This document shows, piece after piece, positions 22,051-32,689 of a stretch of DNA of 64,000 bases. Under the pieces are notes generated by a model, which saw only the letters and a list, made by a program, of their open reading frames with translations, ran no database searches and was not told where the DNA came from. The translations under genes were made by a program, and so were the position numbers. Source of the DNA: Lotus japonicus (lineage: Eukaryota; Streptophyta; Magnoliopsida; Fabales; Fabaceae); the NCBI RefSeq assembly GCF_012489685.1, contig NC_080043.1, forward strand, positions 55,574,289 to 55,638,288. The letters are read 5' to 3'. The first letter of the stretch is position 1. Every line of letters starts with the position of its first letter.

Positions 22051-25000
22051 TGTAAGACCCGGATTTTCGGAACAAGTTAATTTCCGACTCACGCGTGGAA
22101 TCAGTGTAAGCGTGACAGGAGTTTGATATTTGAGAAAGATTAATGAAGAAGAAAGTTCAGGAATTGCTCGAGGAATGTGGCGTTGTTTCTTTCGGAGCTA
22201 GTGCGAGTCGTCTGCACACCTGCCTTATGGCGAGCATGTCCAGAATAGGCTATTTCGCTCTTAAAGCAACGTTTTAAGTGAGATTTCGAACTCTTGGAAA
22301 ATTTAAAGTTTCTCTTTATTTTTCCATCGACCAGCGTTTCATTTCGGAACTCTGGACTGTACGCACGATAGGTTTAACTTTTCGGATGTCCGCCGACGCT
22401 AATTTCTTTGCTTCGAAACCCTATTTTCGAGCAATGGATGAAGACTTTTTCTATTCGGGACTTCTAACGAAGATTCCGTCCGCGTTGCCAGACTTGTTTC
22501 GACATTTCCAATCTTTCTCCTGTTGGAAGTTTTGTCGTTTGAGCATCACAGCAAAAAGTAGTTTTTCGGGGCAGATTAACCGACACCGCTTTTGAGTTTT
22601 TCGATATCGTTTTTCCCAAATCCTAGATATTTGTTTTGAGTTCTGGAATTCTGACGCTAGAATCTCTCTTAGAATTCCACAGTGATCGTGCTGCAAAAAT
22701 CGGAATCGCGAAATTTTCATTTTCCCGCGATTTCACCCGCCTATAAATAGTGCGAAAAAGCAAAATCTCACCATTCCACACCCTTTGGAGCCGCGAGTTT
22801 GGGGAGCTTGGGGGAGAAGGAGATTTTCGCGAAATCTTGACCAATCTTCGTGCAGTTCGTCCCTACTTCTAGGTATCGAGGTAACTATCATGAATCCTGC
22901 CTCTGATTTCTGTTTCTGCTGAGTTTCTGAAGTCGTTTCTGTGCTCTAAGTTTTGAGCTTTTTCTAAAATTGTCCGATTTCTCTGATTTCTCGCTTGGGT
23001 TATGTTCCTTATGTTCCCCTGAGTCTAAAACCTCTGTCAGTAAACTCTGATTGCGATTCAGTTGTCCAGGATCTGAAAAATTGACTCAAAACTCTTTTTG
23101 TCTCACATTTCGAAACTTTATTGTCGTAAAGCTATAATCTGACTTCGTGCCTTTAGGATTTGTTGTCACGGATGTCATGAGGATCGTTGCTGTCAAATCC
23201 GTTTTCAGAACTGATAACTTTGAAGTTTTGAGCCTTTATTTTGGACCAAAATGCCCCTGCGTAGTCGTATTTCGACCCGATTGTCCGAAAATTGTTCCGA
23301 CAGTTTCTTTGCCTTAGTTTTATCCTAAAACTACCTTGTGAATTGATTTGATCAAAGAAAAAGAGCCGAAGCCCTTTTTCCTTTGAGGCCGTGGACTATT
23401 TCCTTTAGGGGGGAGTTTTTCGGTTTCGAAAACTTGTCTTTTCGTACCTGATTGTCCTATTCTGAAGCTTTAATGCTTTGTCTATCGTTTATGTATTGTT
23501 TTGCGATCGAACTAATCGATTTTGTTTGGTTTCTGCTTTGTTTTTCTCCGAGGTTCAGTTGAGGGAACTTTGGAAGACTCAGAGCAATTGTTTGAGGAGA
23601 ACTTTGTTTGCGAAGCTGGAACAGCTCGAGGTTAGGGCAACTTGCTATATTTAGCTATGATTGCATGATAGGCGTCGATAAACTCGACCTATGCTTTATC
23701 TGATGTTGTTTATGATGTTGAGTTGATGTTATGATACTTTTCCATAACTTATGATATTGATGATGTGTTGAATTGAGCGCTTTGACGCAACTTCGGAGTG
23801 GAGATTCATTGATCTGGTGATCTTTGACATTTCGGGTTGGATGAACAACCCTAGGCAAGTCCAAACGAGGGGTTTGAGGCTTAGCCATTTGTTGGGATTC
23901 GTTTGAATACTTAGACTTTCCCCGGGAAACTTCTTTTGGAGGGTTTTTGGAAAACTTAGAATGATTAGAATTTCGAAAACTAGAGACTCTGGGAGACTTA
24001 GACTTTGAGAAGTAAACTCATAACTTGACTAATTCAATTCGAAACGTTTTTACTAAACGAATAATCATAGGAGAACTGAAGGGGAAAAATATTTACGAAA
24101 GGCGGGGGAAAAGTCGACCTTTGTTGTGGGTTTGGAGAGTTATCGGAATTGGGAAAGCCACTAAGGTGAGCTATGGTGATGATTGAAAGTCACCGAGTAC
24201 GTTAGTACTCTTGGGGGATGTTGTTCGAGTCATGCTGTATTGACCGGCACAGACTCTGGGCTTTGTTTGTGGGTTTTGTAGTGGGAGTTGTGTTGTATTG
24301 ACCGACACTAACTCATGGTTTTGTTGGGATTGGGTTGTGAGCTAAACACTTTTGTGGTAAGGGCGATTCGTTGTTTGGCTAACCATATTGCATCAATCGG
24401 GTGAATAACGGGAATGGTTCACCTGTGCATATCATGGTGAATAACGGGAATGGTTCACCAAGGATGAATAACGGGAATGGTTCATCCAGGATGGATAACG
24501 GGAATGGTCCATCCATAGTGAAGAACGGGAAGCTTCACTGAGGCGTGAGACTTCGTGAAAGCATGGAACTTCACTGAAGCGTGAGACTTCGTGAAAGTGA
24601 GTAAGCTTCACTGAGGCGTGAGACTTCGTGAAAGCAGAAACTTCACTGAGGCGGGAGACCTCATGGAGACGGGAACCTTCGCTGAAGCGGGAGACTTTGC
24701 GGAGGCGTGCAACTTCACTGAAGCGTGAGACTTCGTGAAGGCGCGAAACTTCACTGAAGCGTGAGACTTCGTGAATGTGTGAGATTTCACTGAAGCGTGA
24801 GACTTCGTGAAAGCGTAAGACCCCATTGAAGCGTGAGACTTCATGGAAGCGTGAGATTTCATCGTCGTTTACCCTAGGGCAACGACAGGGAACATTGGTT
24901 TAGTTGGATACGTGTGTGTTGGGAGGACGATACATTGTTTGACTAACCTTATCACCTAACTCCCTATGTTGAGATTATGATGATTTGATGTTGATGAACA

Positions 25001-25816
25001 TCGTTAGGTATTAATGATTGAACTGTGTAGGAGATTCGAGAACATGCTATGTATATACCTTAGAGTAGGCAATACATAACTTATATGTATATATATACAA
25101 CATATGTATATATCCCCTTTATCACAAGTTGATTGTATATCTATTGTATTCTGTAAGTTGACCCTAGCGCCTTGGCTTTGTTTGTATGTTTGTGTTTGGG
25201 CGGTCGGCCTGCTGCCAGGCGTCTGTCAGCCGGTTCGTGATGATTCGTTGTGCGGGAAAGACCCGGAGCGGAACGACTATTACTGAAGCTTTCGACGAGG
25301 ACCCAGACTTCATGCCTGATCGAGGGAGGGTCGATGATAGTAGTATGGGGTATGGGTGGTTAGAGTCTTTTGGAGTTGGTTGTTACTGTAATAGCTCTGA
25401 TTCGTTTTGCTTTTGGGACAGGGTAGGTTCCCGACGCATGGCTTTTTGTGTGGTTCTCTTACGGAGGGATCACAGTGAGTCAGTCGGACCATAGGGGTCT
25501 TTGCTTAGGCCATATTGAGGCCGTCTTTCTCCTAGTGGTTTGTAATTATAATTTTCTCACTTACACTTCTGGGTCTGTATATATTTGCCTACGGGCACAC
25601 TGCTTTGGAGTCACTGCGAGTGCGCGTGACATGGAGTGCAGCTGAGGCTGTACATGTATATATGTTGTATATCGGTTAGTTAGTTGTTGGGGTTTGTCTT
25701 TACTTTCTTGTCACTTTGATTTAAAGGAAAGAAAACAAAAAAAAAAAAATTACCTGTTTTCCGCCTAAGGTTTATTTTTGGTTACTAAAGTGACACCTGG
25801 AATTCGGGGTGTTACA
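22051..25816 (+). mobile_element. Second copy of solo LTR 6776-10539
   Basis: Same termini, same CACTC duplications, same hairpin repeat zone (about 24400-24870) and TATA box (about 22742-22749). Differences are isolated substitutions and a longer A run near 25740. Sharing of the nested insertion proves that the two blocks share recent descent or are one locus assembled twice. Confidence 0.9.
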
Positions 25817-25821
25817 CACTC

Positions 25822-26114
25822 CAGGGACAAGAAACCAATCAGCACACCCATAGGTGACCTGCTTCAGGTGTGGGAAGACTGGACATTATGCGAACGCATG
25901 TATGAACCAAGGGCCCGATGTTTCAATTGCAACCAACCAGGGCATATGGTCGTCGATTGCAGGGCACCCAAGGCTGAACCAACTGTCAACACTGCAATGG
26001 GAAAGCGTCCTGCTGCTAGAGGGAGAGTTTATATCATGGATGGGGAAGAAGTTGGAGGAGCTGATGGGGTAATCAGAGAGAAACGCAAGAACGATGGTAA
26101 CTTTCTAACTATTC
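25822..26114 (+). pseudogene. gag: Second copy of gag zinc-knuckle region
   Basis: Corresponds to 10545-10838. A C-run one base shorter near 25915 puts the second knuckle (CFNCNQPGHMVVDC) in a different frame relative to the first, so the two copies have different frame structure from a single homopolymer difference. It has the same deletion boundary into 3'-UTR-like DNA. Confidence 0.75.
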
Positions 26115-26425
26115 CTTCTAATTTCTAGTATAACCTACACCTTTACTCTCGAAGCATGTGCACCACACCTAATTGCTTTTATTATTGAGCTTTGACCTTA
26201 TAGTTATCACACCTATTAAAGACCTTATGTGACGGTCGCTCGTGTTTTAAACTACGAAAGTTATACGAAGTTTAGAATGAAATACTAAACCAAGAGAGTG
26301 GTTTTAGGAAATGAGTTTAGTGCAGGACAAGGTATTAAGACGCAAGACGGAAATTAATTTGAATAGTGAACTTTTCGCTGAACTCTAAGTTTCGAGGACG
26401 AAACTTTCTTTTTGGAGGGTAGTAA

Positions 26426-26913
26426 TGTGAGACTCGGATTTTTAAAGCTTAGAATAAATTAATTAATTTCCTGTTCACAATTAGGATTTAATACAACGTG
26501 AAAGGAATTTACATAAATGGTTGCTGTTTAAAAATAATTTAATGAAGAAGAAAATTCATGGATTAATTAATTCTATCCCTGTAGTCAATTTAGTCGATAA
26601 CTTGACTCATTTACATGACTGTCTTAGAACGAGAGCGTTTATATAGAGCCAAAGTACTCTTAAAACACTGTAGAAATTAAGTCATAAGAATTCTGGAGAT
26701 ATGCAGAATTGCTCGTATACCTTCCTACGACAAGAAGATTAATACGAAACCCTGGAATTTACGAACACTCATTTCCGATACCGGGAGGTTTGCCGAAACT
26801 GAATCCCTGGTTTTTCTAGAGCTATTAAATTAACCTACGATGAAGACTTTTCCTGTTCGGAGCTTCAAATAAAGATTTCATCCGCGAAACTCCCTCTCTA
26901 ATCGACGTTCCAA
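26426..26913 (+). mobile_element. Second copy of truncated LTR 11150-11637
   Basis: TGTGAGACTCGG start after the same hairpin and polypurine tract, ending at the same recombination junction with copia 1. The shared breakpoint confirms copy identity. Confidence 0.8.
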
Positions 26914-28999
26914 GATTGAAAATAACATCATAACCCTTGTCAGCTAATTGACTTATAGACAATAAATTATGAGTTAAGCCGTCTACCAATAAAACATTAT
27001 CCATGCATGAACTACTATCAACACAAATAGTACCAGTACCAACAATTTTACTCTTCTCGTTGCCACCAAAGCCAACTTCGCCTCCAGGCTTAAGTTTTAG
27101 CTCTTGGAACATACGCCTTTCTCCCGTCATGTGACGCGAGCATCCACTGTCCAGGTACCATGATTGGTGTTTCAGTGGAGCGATCAAGGATATCTGCAAC
27201 ATAGATAATCTTATCCTTAGGTACCCACTTTCTAGGTCCTCTCTTGTTAGTTACCTCAGAGGTTCTGATCACCTTGGGTTTCTCAACATGATAGTGTAAA
27301 GGAATTTTAGCATGATATTTAGACATGGAGAAAGTTCCCTTTTTGAGAGGGGGGTTAGCAACTTTAACAGGTAATGGTTCAGGCAATATAGTACCAGAGG
27401 GTACAAAACATTCATACAAGGATTTAGCCTTAGGCATAGGAGGCTCATTTCTATTGGGTCTAGAATAGCCAATGCCATACATTTCGTTTCTGCTTACGCC
27501 ATAAATCATTGAAGCCATTAAGCTTCTATCTACGCTTTTTGCCAGGAATCTTTGAAAGGATTTTTCATATTTAGATTCATTCTTACTATCAGAGGCATCA
27601 CAAGCAACCACTTCTTCTAGCTTAGCAATCTGGTTCTTAAGCACAGAGTTGGAATTCACTAAAGCATTATTATTATTTTTCAATTAAGAAATAAATTTTT
27701 CATGTTCAGAAGAAGTCTTAGAAGCAGCAGACAAATCCTTTTTCAACTTTTTATGCTTAGTTAATAAAGAGTTATACTTATCCATAATATCAGACAATGC
27801 ATGTTTTAATTCAGAGGTTGAGAAAGAAGCGAATACCTCATTTTCATCATCTGAGTTAGGATCTTCCTCTGATGCTGATTCAGAGTTAGTTGCATCTTTT
27901 GACTCTGCTTCTTTGTCTTTGACAATAGCCATGAGTCCTTGAACTTCACCATCAGAGTCAACATCTTTGACTCAGATTCATCAAAAGTCACCATCAGACT
28001 TTTCTTAGTTTTGAAGTGCTTCTTTGGCTTCTTGTCCTTTTTCAGCTTTGGACAATCACTCTTGTAGTGCCCTGATTCTTTGCATTCAAAACAAGTGGCT
28101 TCCTTGATTGAGGACTTCTTCTGGCCAGATGAGGATTCAAACTTTCCTTTGGCCTTTCCAAAGCCTCTGTACTTGCTCTGCCTGTGCTTCCAGATGCGGT
28201 TGAGCCTTTTGGAGATCAGAGTCAGCTCATCTTCATCATAATCTTCTGATGCTTCTTCAGATTCTTCTGCTTCAGCTTGTAGAGCTTTTGACTTCTCAGA
28301 TTTAGACTTCTCAGATTTGGATTTCAAGGCTATAGACTTCTTCCTCATATCCTGCATTTCTGAGCGCTTCAGTTCATGACATTTCAGTATGCTGATGAGT
28401 TCTTCTAAACTCATACGCTCAACATCTCTTGTAAACTCTATTGAAGTCACTAAAGGCATCCAGCTTTCAGGAAGACTTCTAATAACCCTTACGACATGAT
28501 CTTTTGTAGTGTAGCTTTTGTTGAGAGGTCTTATTCCAGCTACGAGCAACTTAAATCTGGAAAACATATCCTCAATGGACTCGTTAGGTTCCATGATGAA
28601 GGATTCATACTTCTGAATCAAGGACAACGCCTTTGATTCTTTCACTTTGTTGTTTCCTTCATGGGACATTTTCAGGGATTCAAAGATACCCTTAGCAAAC
28701 TCACGATCTGTAATCTTCTGGTACTCTTTATAGGAAATAGCACTAAGAAGAATAGCTCTAGCTTTGTGGTGCTGTGAGTAAAGCTTCTTTTGCTCAGCAG
28801 TCATCTCTGATCTGGAGATCTTCTTGCCATCAACATCAACTGGACGCTCGTAGCCATCCACAATGATATCCCAGAGATCTGCGTCGAAACCCAGAAAGAA
28901 ACTTTCTATTCTGTCTTTCCAATATTCGAACCTTTGACCATCGAACATAGGAGGCTTTGCATTGTAACCATCTTTTTGCGTTTCACTGGTGGTAGCCAT
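26914..28999 (-). pseudogene. gag: Second copy of copia 1 gag and protease remnant
   Basis: Matches 11638-13723 with the same frameshift, the same in-frame TAA and the same truncation. A few substitutions differ, for example Cys to Ser in the coiled region near 27770 and Lys to Ser in the protease flank near 27050. Confidence 0.85.
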
Positions 29000-29072
29000 T
29001 TGTTTTTCACACCGAACTGGATCACTGAACACGGTTAGGTGTGGTAATCGGAACTTGCGCTCTGATACCAAT

Positions 29073-30277
29073 TGAAGGTATGAAAAACGATAGAAAGGGG
29101 GGGTTTGAATAGCGTTTTCAGAATAAAACTTCCCACTTAAGATTTTGACAAATCTTTCGAGACACAAGTAAAGTGCTTCAGATAAGAGATGAGAAAAGCA
29201 CAAAAGGATTTTATCCTGGTTCACTTGATGAATCACTCAAGCTAGTCCAGTCCACCCGTGAAGGTGATTTCTTCCTTCTTAGAATGAAGGCAATTCACTA
29301 ATCAGAGATTTGTTACAACTGCACTTGAAACCTACAATTGACTAACAGTACACTGACATAGCTCACACTAAGATTCACTCTCTTAGTCTTCTCTAGGATC
29401 CGATCAACCTTGATCTCCTAAAGGTAAACTAAACAACTGTTTGAAGAATATTGTTTACAAAGAATTTGCTTCTTAAAAGCTTGTAGTAAACACAATGAAT
29501 TCGATGAAGAAAGATTGCTTAGAAGATTTGAATATTGCTTTCGCATATAAGTTTCTTCAACAACATCTTTCAGTCTTCAGCCTCTATATATACTCCAAGG
29601 ATTAGGGTTTGAACATTGCATGGGAATGCTACCGTTGGAGGGCAGATCTGGGATTTTCAGCTTCTGTTGTGGCTGAGAATGTAGGTTAGGTCGTCAGGAT
29701 AGTACACTGCTTTTGTACTTTGGATAGTGACGTGACCTTTAACCTTGTTGATTCTGATCGAGGAATGCTTCGTGTTGGAATTGTGAAGCTTGTTGATTAG
29801 AGTCAGAGGGAAGCATGGATCTCTGACTGTTGTACCTTCTGATTTTGACTCAGAGGAGAAGTACTGGGTCTTCAGAGCCAATTTGCTTCTGGACTTCAGA
29901 GTCTCCATTTTCCATCTTCTGGATCTTCAGAGTCTTTTAAACCATCAGAGCTTCTGAACCTTCAGAGTGTCTGGGTTTATCAGAACGTCTGGATCTTCAG
30001 AACTTCAAGTGAGCTGAGTCCATATCAGAGCTTGATTAACTTCAGATCTTCTGAAGCTTTTCTACTGTTCAGATTGAACATAGAGATTGTGAAAGCGTTG
30101 CTAGGGTCACTCTTTAAGCAAAGTGCTTCTGATTTGTGTGAGATTATGTCAAGGTCAGAGCCTGTTAATAGCACACTCAGAAAACACGTTAGAGTACCAT
30201 AATTGTTCATACTAAAACGTTAACTTGTAATCATCAAAACATAGAGTTGTACTACACGATCAAAACTTGATCTTACA
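29073..30277 (-). mobile_element. Second copy of copia 1 5' LTR, with end-of-contig errors
   Basis: Homologous to 13797-15006. From about 29670 on it lacks or gains single bases at many places (near 29681, 29749, 29758, 29780, 29820, 29847 and 29975), a density not seen earlier in the block. The run of errors leads into the N gap. The integrase fragment 30278-30379 that follows shows the same pattern. Confidence 0.8.
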
Positions 30278-30379
30278 ATTTGATGCAATATGGGTAGTGG
30301 TTGATCGATTGACGAAGACTGCTCACTTCGTGCTGATCCAATCTAACTACAAAGTGGAGAAGCTAGCAGAGATCTATAT

Positions 30380-30479
30380 NNNNNNNNNNNNNNNNNNNNN
30401 NNNNNNNNNNNNNNNNNNNNNNNNNNNNNNNNNNNNNNNNNNNNNNNNNNNNNNNNNNNNNNNNNNNNNNNNNNNNNNN
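30380..30479. other. Assembly gap (100 N)
   Basis: Exactly 100 undetermined bases, the usual placeholder for a gap of unknown size. Integrase sequence stops on its left and copia 2 extra-ORF sequence starts on its right. Confidence 0.99.
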
Positions 30480-30668
30480 TTGAAGAGTCTGTATCCGTGG
30501 TTCTGACAGCAGGACGTGCTGATGCTCTGGGAGCAGAGTGATCAGACGTTCTGGGTTGTGGTTCTGATTGGTTGGGCTCGGGTTGGTCTTGGACGATTGG
30601 TTCAGAAGATAATGGGTCGTATGGAATGGTAAGGAGAGAGGTTGGATCTTCTGACCTAGAGGTTGGGT
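30480..30668. repeat. 189-bp direct repeat of 19642-19830
   Basis: I see no differences between the two copies. One flanks the inserted block on each side, and both belong to the extra ORF of copia 2. This is the overlap expected when a contig is wrongly placed inside another. It is far too long to be a retrotransposon target duplication. Confidence 0.9.
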
Positions 30669-32246
30669 TCTGAAGCAAATTCCAGAGTGGTGCTTCAGTA
30701 GGAGAAGGTTGAAAGAAGGAGGATCTTGGGGAATGTGGTGGAGAGGTGGTTTGTTCGGCTGGTTGGGATTCAGGAATAGGAGTGAGGGGATTTGAGGAGT
30801 GTTGAAGCAAGGCAGAAATAGGGAGTGCATCAAATAAATTCAAATCATCATCAGAAGCAAGTGCAGGCTTACTTGTATGTGCTGATGATCGAGTCACTCT
30901 GGCAGGAGGTTCAGTCCTTCTGACCGCTGCAGCAGCTGGTTCCACCCGAGTAGGCTTCACCACGATTCTGACCTTCTTCTTCTTCTTCTGGGGAGGACCA
31001 TCCTCACTATCATCATCATCACCATCATCAGGCTTTCTCTTTGTCTTTTGACCAGAGGGACATCAGATTCTTCAGAGGATTCTTCCAGAACCATCTTCCT
31101 CTGAGCTTTCCTCTTGGGAGGAGAAGGAAACTCTGGAGCTGGCGGTAGTCTGCTGACGAAATCATCAAGGTCAATTTCGAAACCTTGAGCCCTGAGGTCT
31201 TCAACATAGCATCTGATGGCGTCAGGATTGTCCGCTTGAGTCCACAGAGGGTAGTCATTCAGAGGCATTCTTCTTCCTCTGATCTCAGAAGATGTGTCTT
31301 CATGAGCAGGAGCAATCTTCTTCTGGATTAAGCCCATCTTCTTCAAGGAGTTTGCAGTGAAGACATCACTGACAATTGTGCTCAAATCCTCTGTGCAACC
31401 AGCATTGATCAAATCTTGCACCAAGTTGCTTTCAATGAGAAAGTCTGAGAGCAGCCTCCCAAAAGGGATGTATTTGATTGCAGACTTGATGGAGGCGGTG
31501 GTGCGAGACTTCCGGATGCATTCCTTTAAGTAGGAGAACAGGAAGTAGGGAAGGCAGATCTTCTCCTTGTCTTGAATGAAGAACAGCATCGCCTTCTGGT
31601 TGAAGTTGATGTAATCTGGGGAACTGCCCTTCGGTCTCTGATTGATGCAGTTGAGCAGGATCTTGTGCCAGATTCTGAGTTTGGGGTGAAGATCCATCAC
31701 CTTGTAACTTGTCTTGCCCGGTTTGAAGGTGGTGTACAGAGCCTGGTTGACTATGTCCTTGGTGCTGGGTTTCAGCTTCGATTCCGTCAGTTGGAAACGA
31801 TACCCATAAGCAGTATCTGCACCTAGCAGATTCACGAATGACTTCTCAGTGATAATGATCTTCCTGCCAAGAATGTGAGAGACCACCTGAGTGTCATCGC
31901 AGTCTGCGTGCTTCCAGAATTCCTTTACCAATTTCTCATACACCGGTCCTCGAAGTCGATTGAAATAGTTTCCCCAACCTTGAGCTTGAACTTCAGGACG
32001 AAGATCATACCCATTTGCAGCCAAGTTATCGAGGTTGAATCTCCATTCTGCCAGGACTTGGAGTTCCTCAGGAGCAAATACGCAGTGAACGGCACAGCCC
32101 CGTTCTGCAATTGGAACAATCTGCTCTTGAACTTGAACTTGTTCTTGTGCCGGGTTCTCAGAGCCCCTTTGACCCGTTGCCAAACCAACTTCCATGTGAG
32201 GGAACTGAGGTGCATCTGCAGTAGATCTTCTGGTTTGTCTCACCAT
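30480..32246 (-). pseudogene. Copia 2 extra ORF (ORF2, env-like/plant transposon protein), N-terminal part
   Basis: The preferred start is ATG at 32246 (context AAAATGG); an upstream in-frame start at 32402 would only translate what looks like a leader. The first 300 or so codons hold a folded domain rich in aromatic residues (GNYFNRLRGPVYEKLVKEFW, then IPFGRLLSDFLIE) that resembles the 'putative plant transposon protein' family found after pol in Sireviruses. An acidic and Lys-rich linker follows. Near 31036 an A run is one base out, shifting the frame; the downstream frame is open, Pro/Ser-rich, and continues to 18560 once the misplaced block is removed. Intact, it would be of the order of 950 residues. 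The envelope-like label is historical, and I see no clear membrane anchor. Confidence 0.75.
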
Positions 32247-32381
32247 TTTGAAGAGGTTGAAGGTTTGAGGTAGAAGATGAAGTTTGAAGGATGAAGAGAG
32301 ATCGAGAGAGAAATCAAGAAAACGGCGGTTTTGAAAAGCAGAGAGTGCGAGAGTGAAAACCGGAAGTGAACGAGAACGTGT

Positions 32382-32388
32382 GTGTATA
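32382..32388 (-). promoter_or_regulatory. TATA-like box upstream of the extra ORF
   Basis: On the minus strand CTATACA lies about 140 bp before the ATG at 32246. It is followed by a C/T-rich leader (CTCTCGATCTCTCTTCATCC and similar), a composition typical of plant 5' leaders. This suggests the extra ORF has its own promoter, or derives from a gene that did. It lies in the 290-bp spacer after the pol stop at 32690. Confidence 0.45.
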
Positions 32389-32689
32389 GTGGGTTTTATC
32401 AAATAACCGTTGTTGATTAAAAAAGCACTTTAAGATCAACGGTTGAAAATTAAAGATAGATAGTAACAGTAAAATACACAATCACACACAGGAGATAAGC
32501 ATATCTACACGCAATCATAACAGACTGTCACACTGGCACAAGGAACTATGCATCAGAAATTCTGACACACGTGTTGTTGTCTCAGCTTCAGAGTCAGTAC
32601 CAGTGGGCACACACACTCTGATTGAGTTACCTTCTGGACTAGACATCTTCTGATCAAGAAGTATCATAGTCAGAGGTTCTGATCCATCT

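Larger units (their letters stand above)
19827..30379 (+). repeat. Second, nearly identical copy of 4533-15118 (probable misassembly)
   Basis: Starting in the 19-bp minisatellite, the sequence repeats 4533-15118 in order and orientation. It includes both solo LTR segments, gag, the deletion junctions, copia 1 and the first 100 bp of the integrase. Offsets are 15,294 at first (one minisatellite unit fewer), then about 15,275, and about 15,271 near the end. Substitutions are sparse until roughly 29670, after which many single-base gains and losses appear before the N gap, as expected of an uncorrected contig end. The block starts and ends at no transposon boundary and interrupts an open frame. 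It may represent an alternative haplotype or duplicated contig. Confidence 0.85.

Noticed and set aside
30480..30668. 189-bp direct repeats as target-site duplications of a giant insertion
   Set aside because: Far too long for any LTR element, and the inserted block has no element termini; contig overlap explains it better.
18560..32246. Extra ORF as a true retroviral envelope gene
   Set aside because: I cannot see a signal peptide, membrane anchor or cleavage site; the domain layout fits the plant transposon protein seen in Sireviruses.
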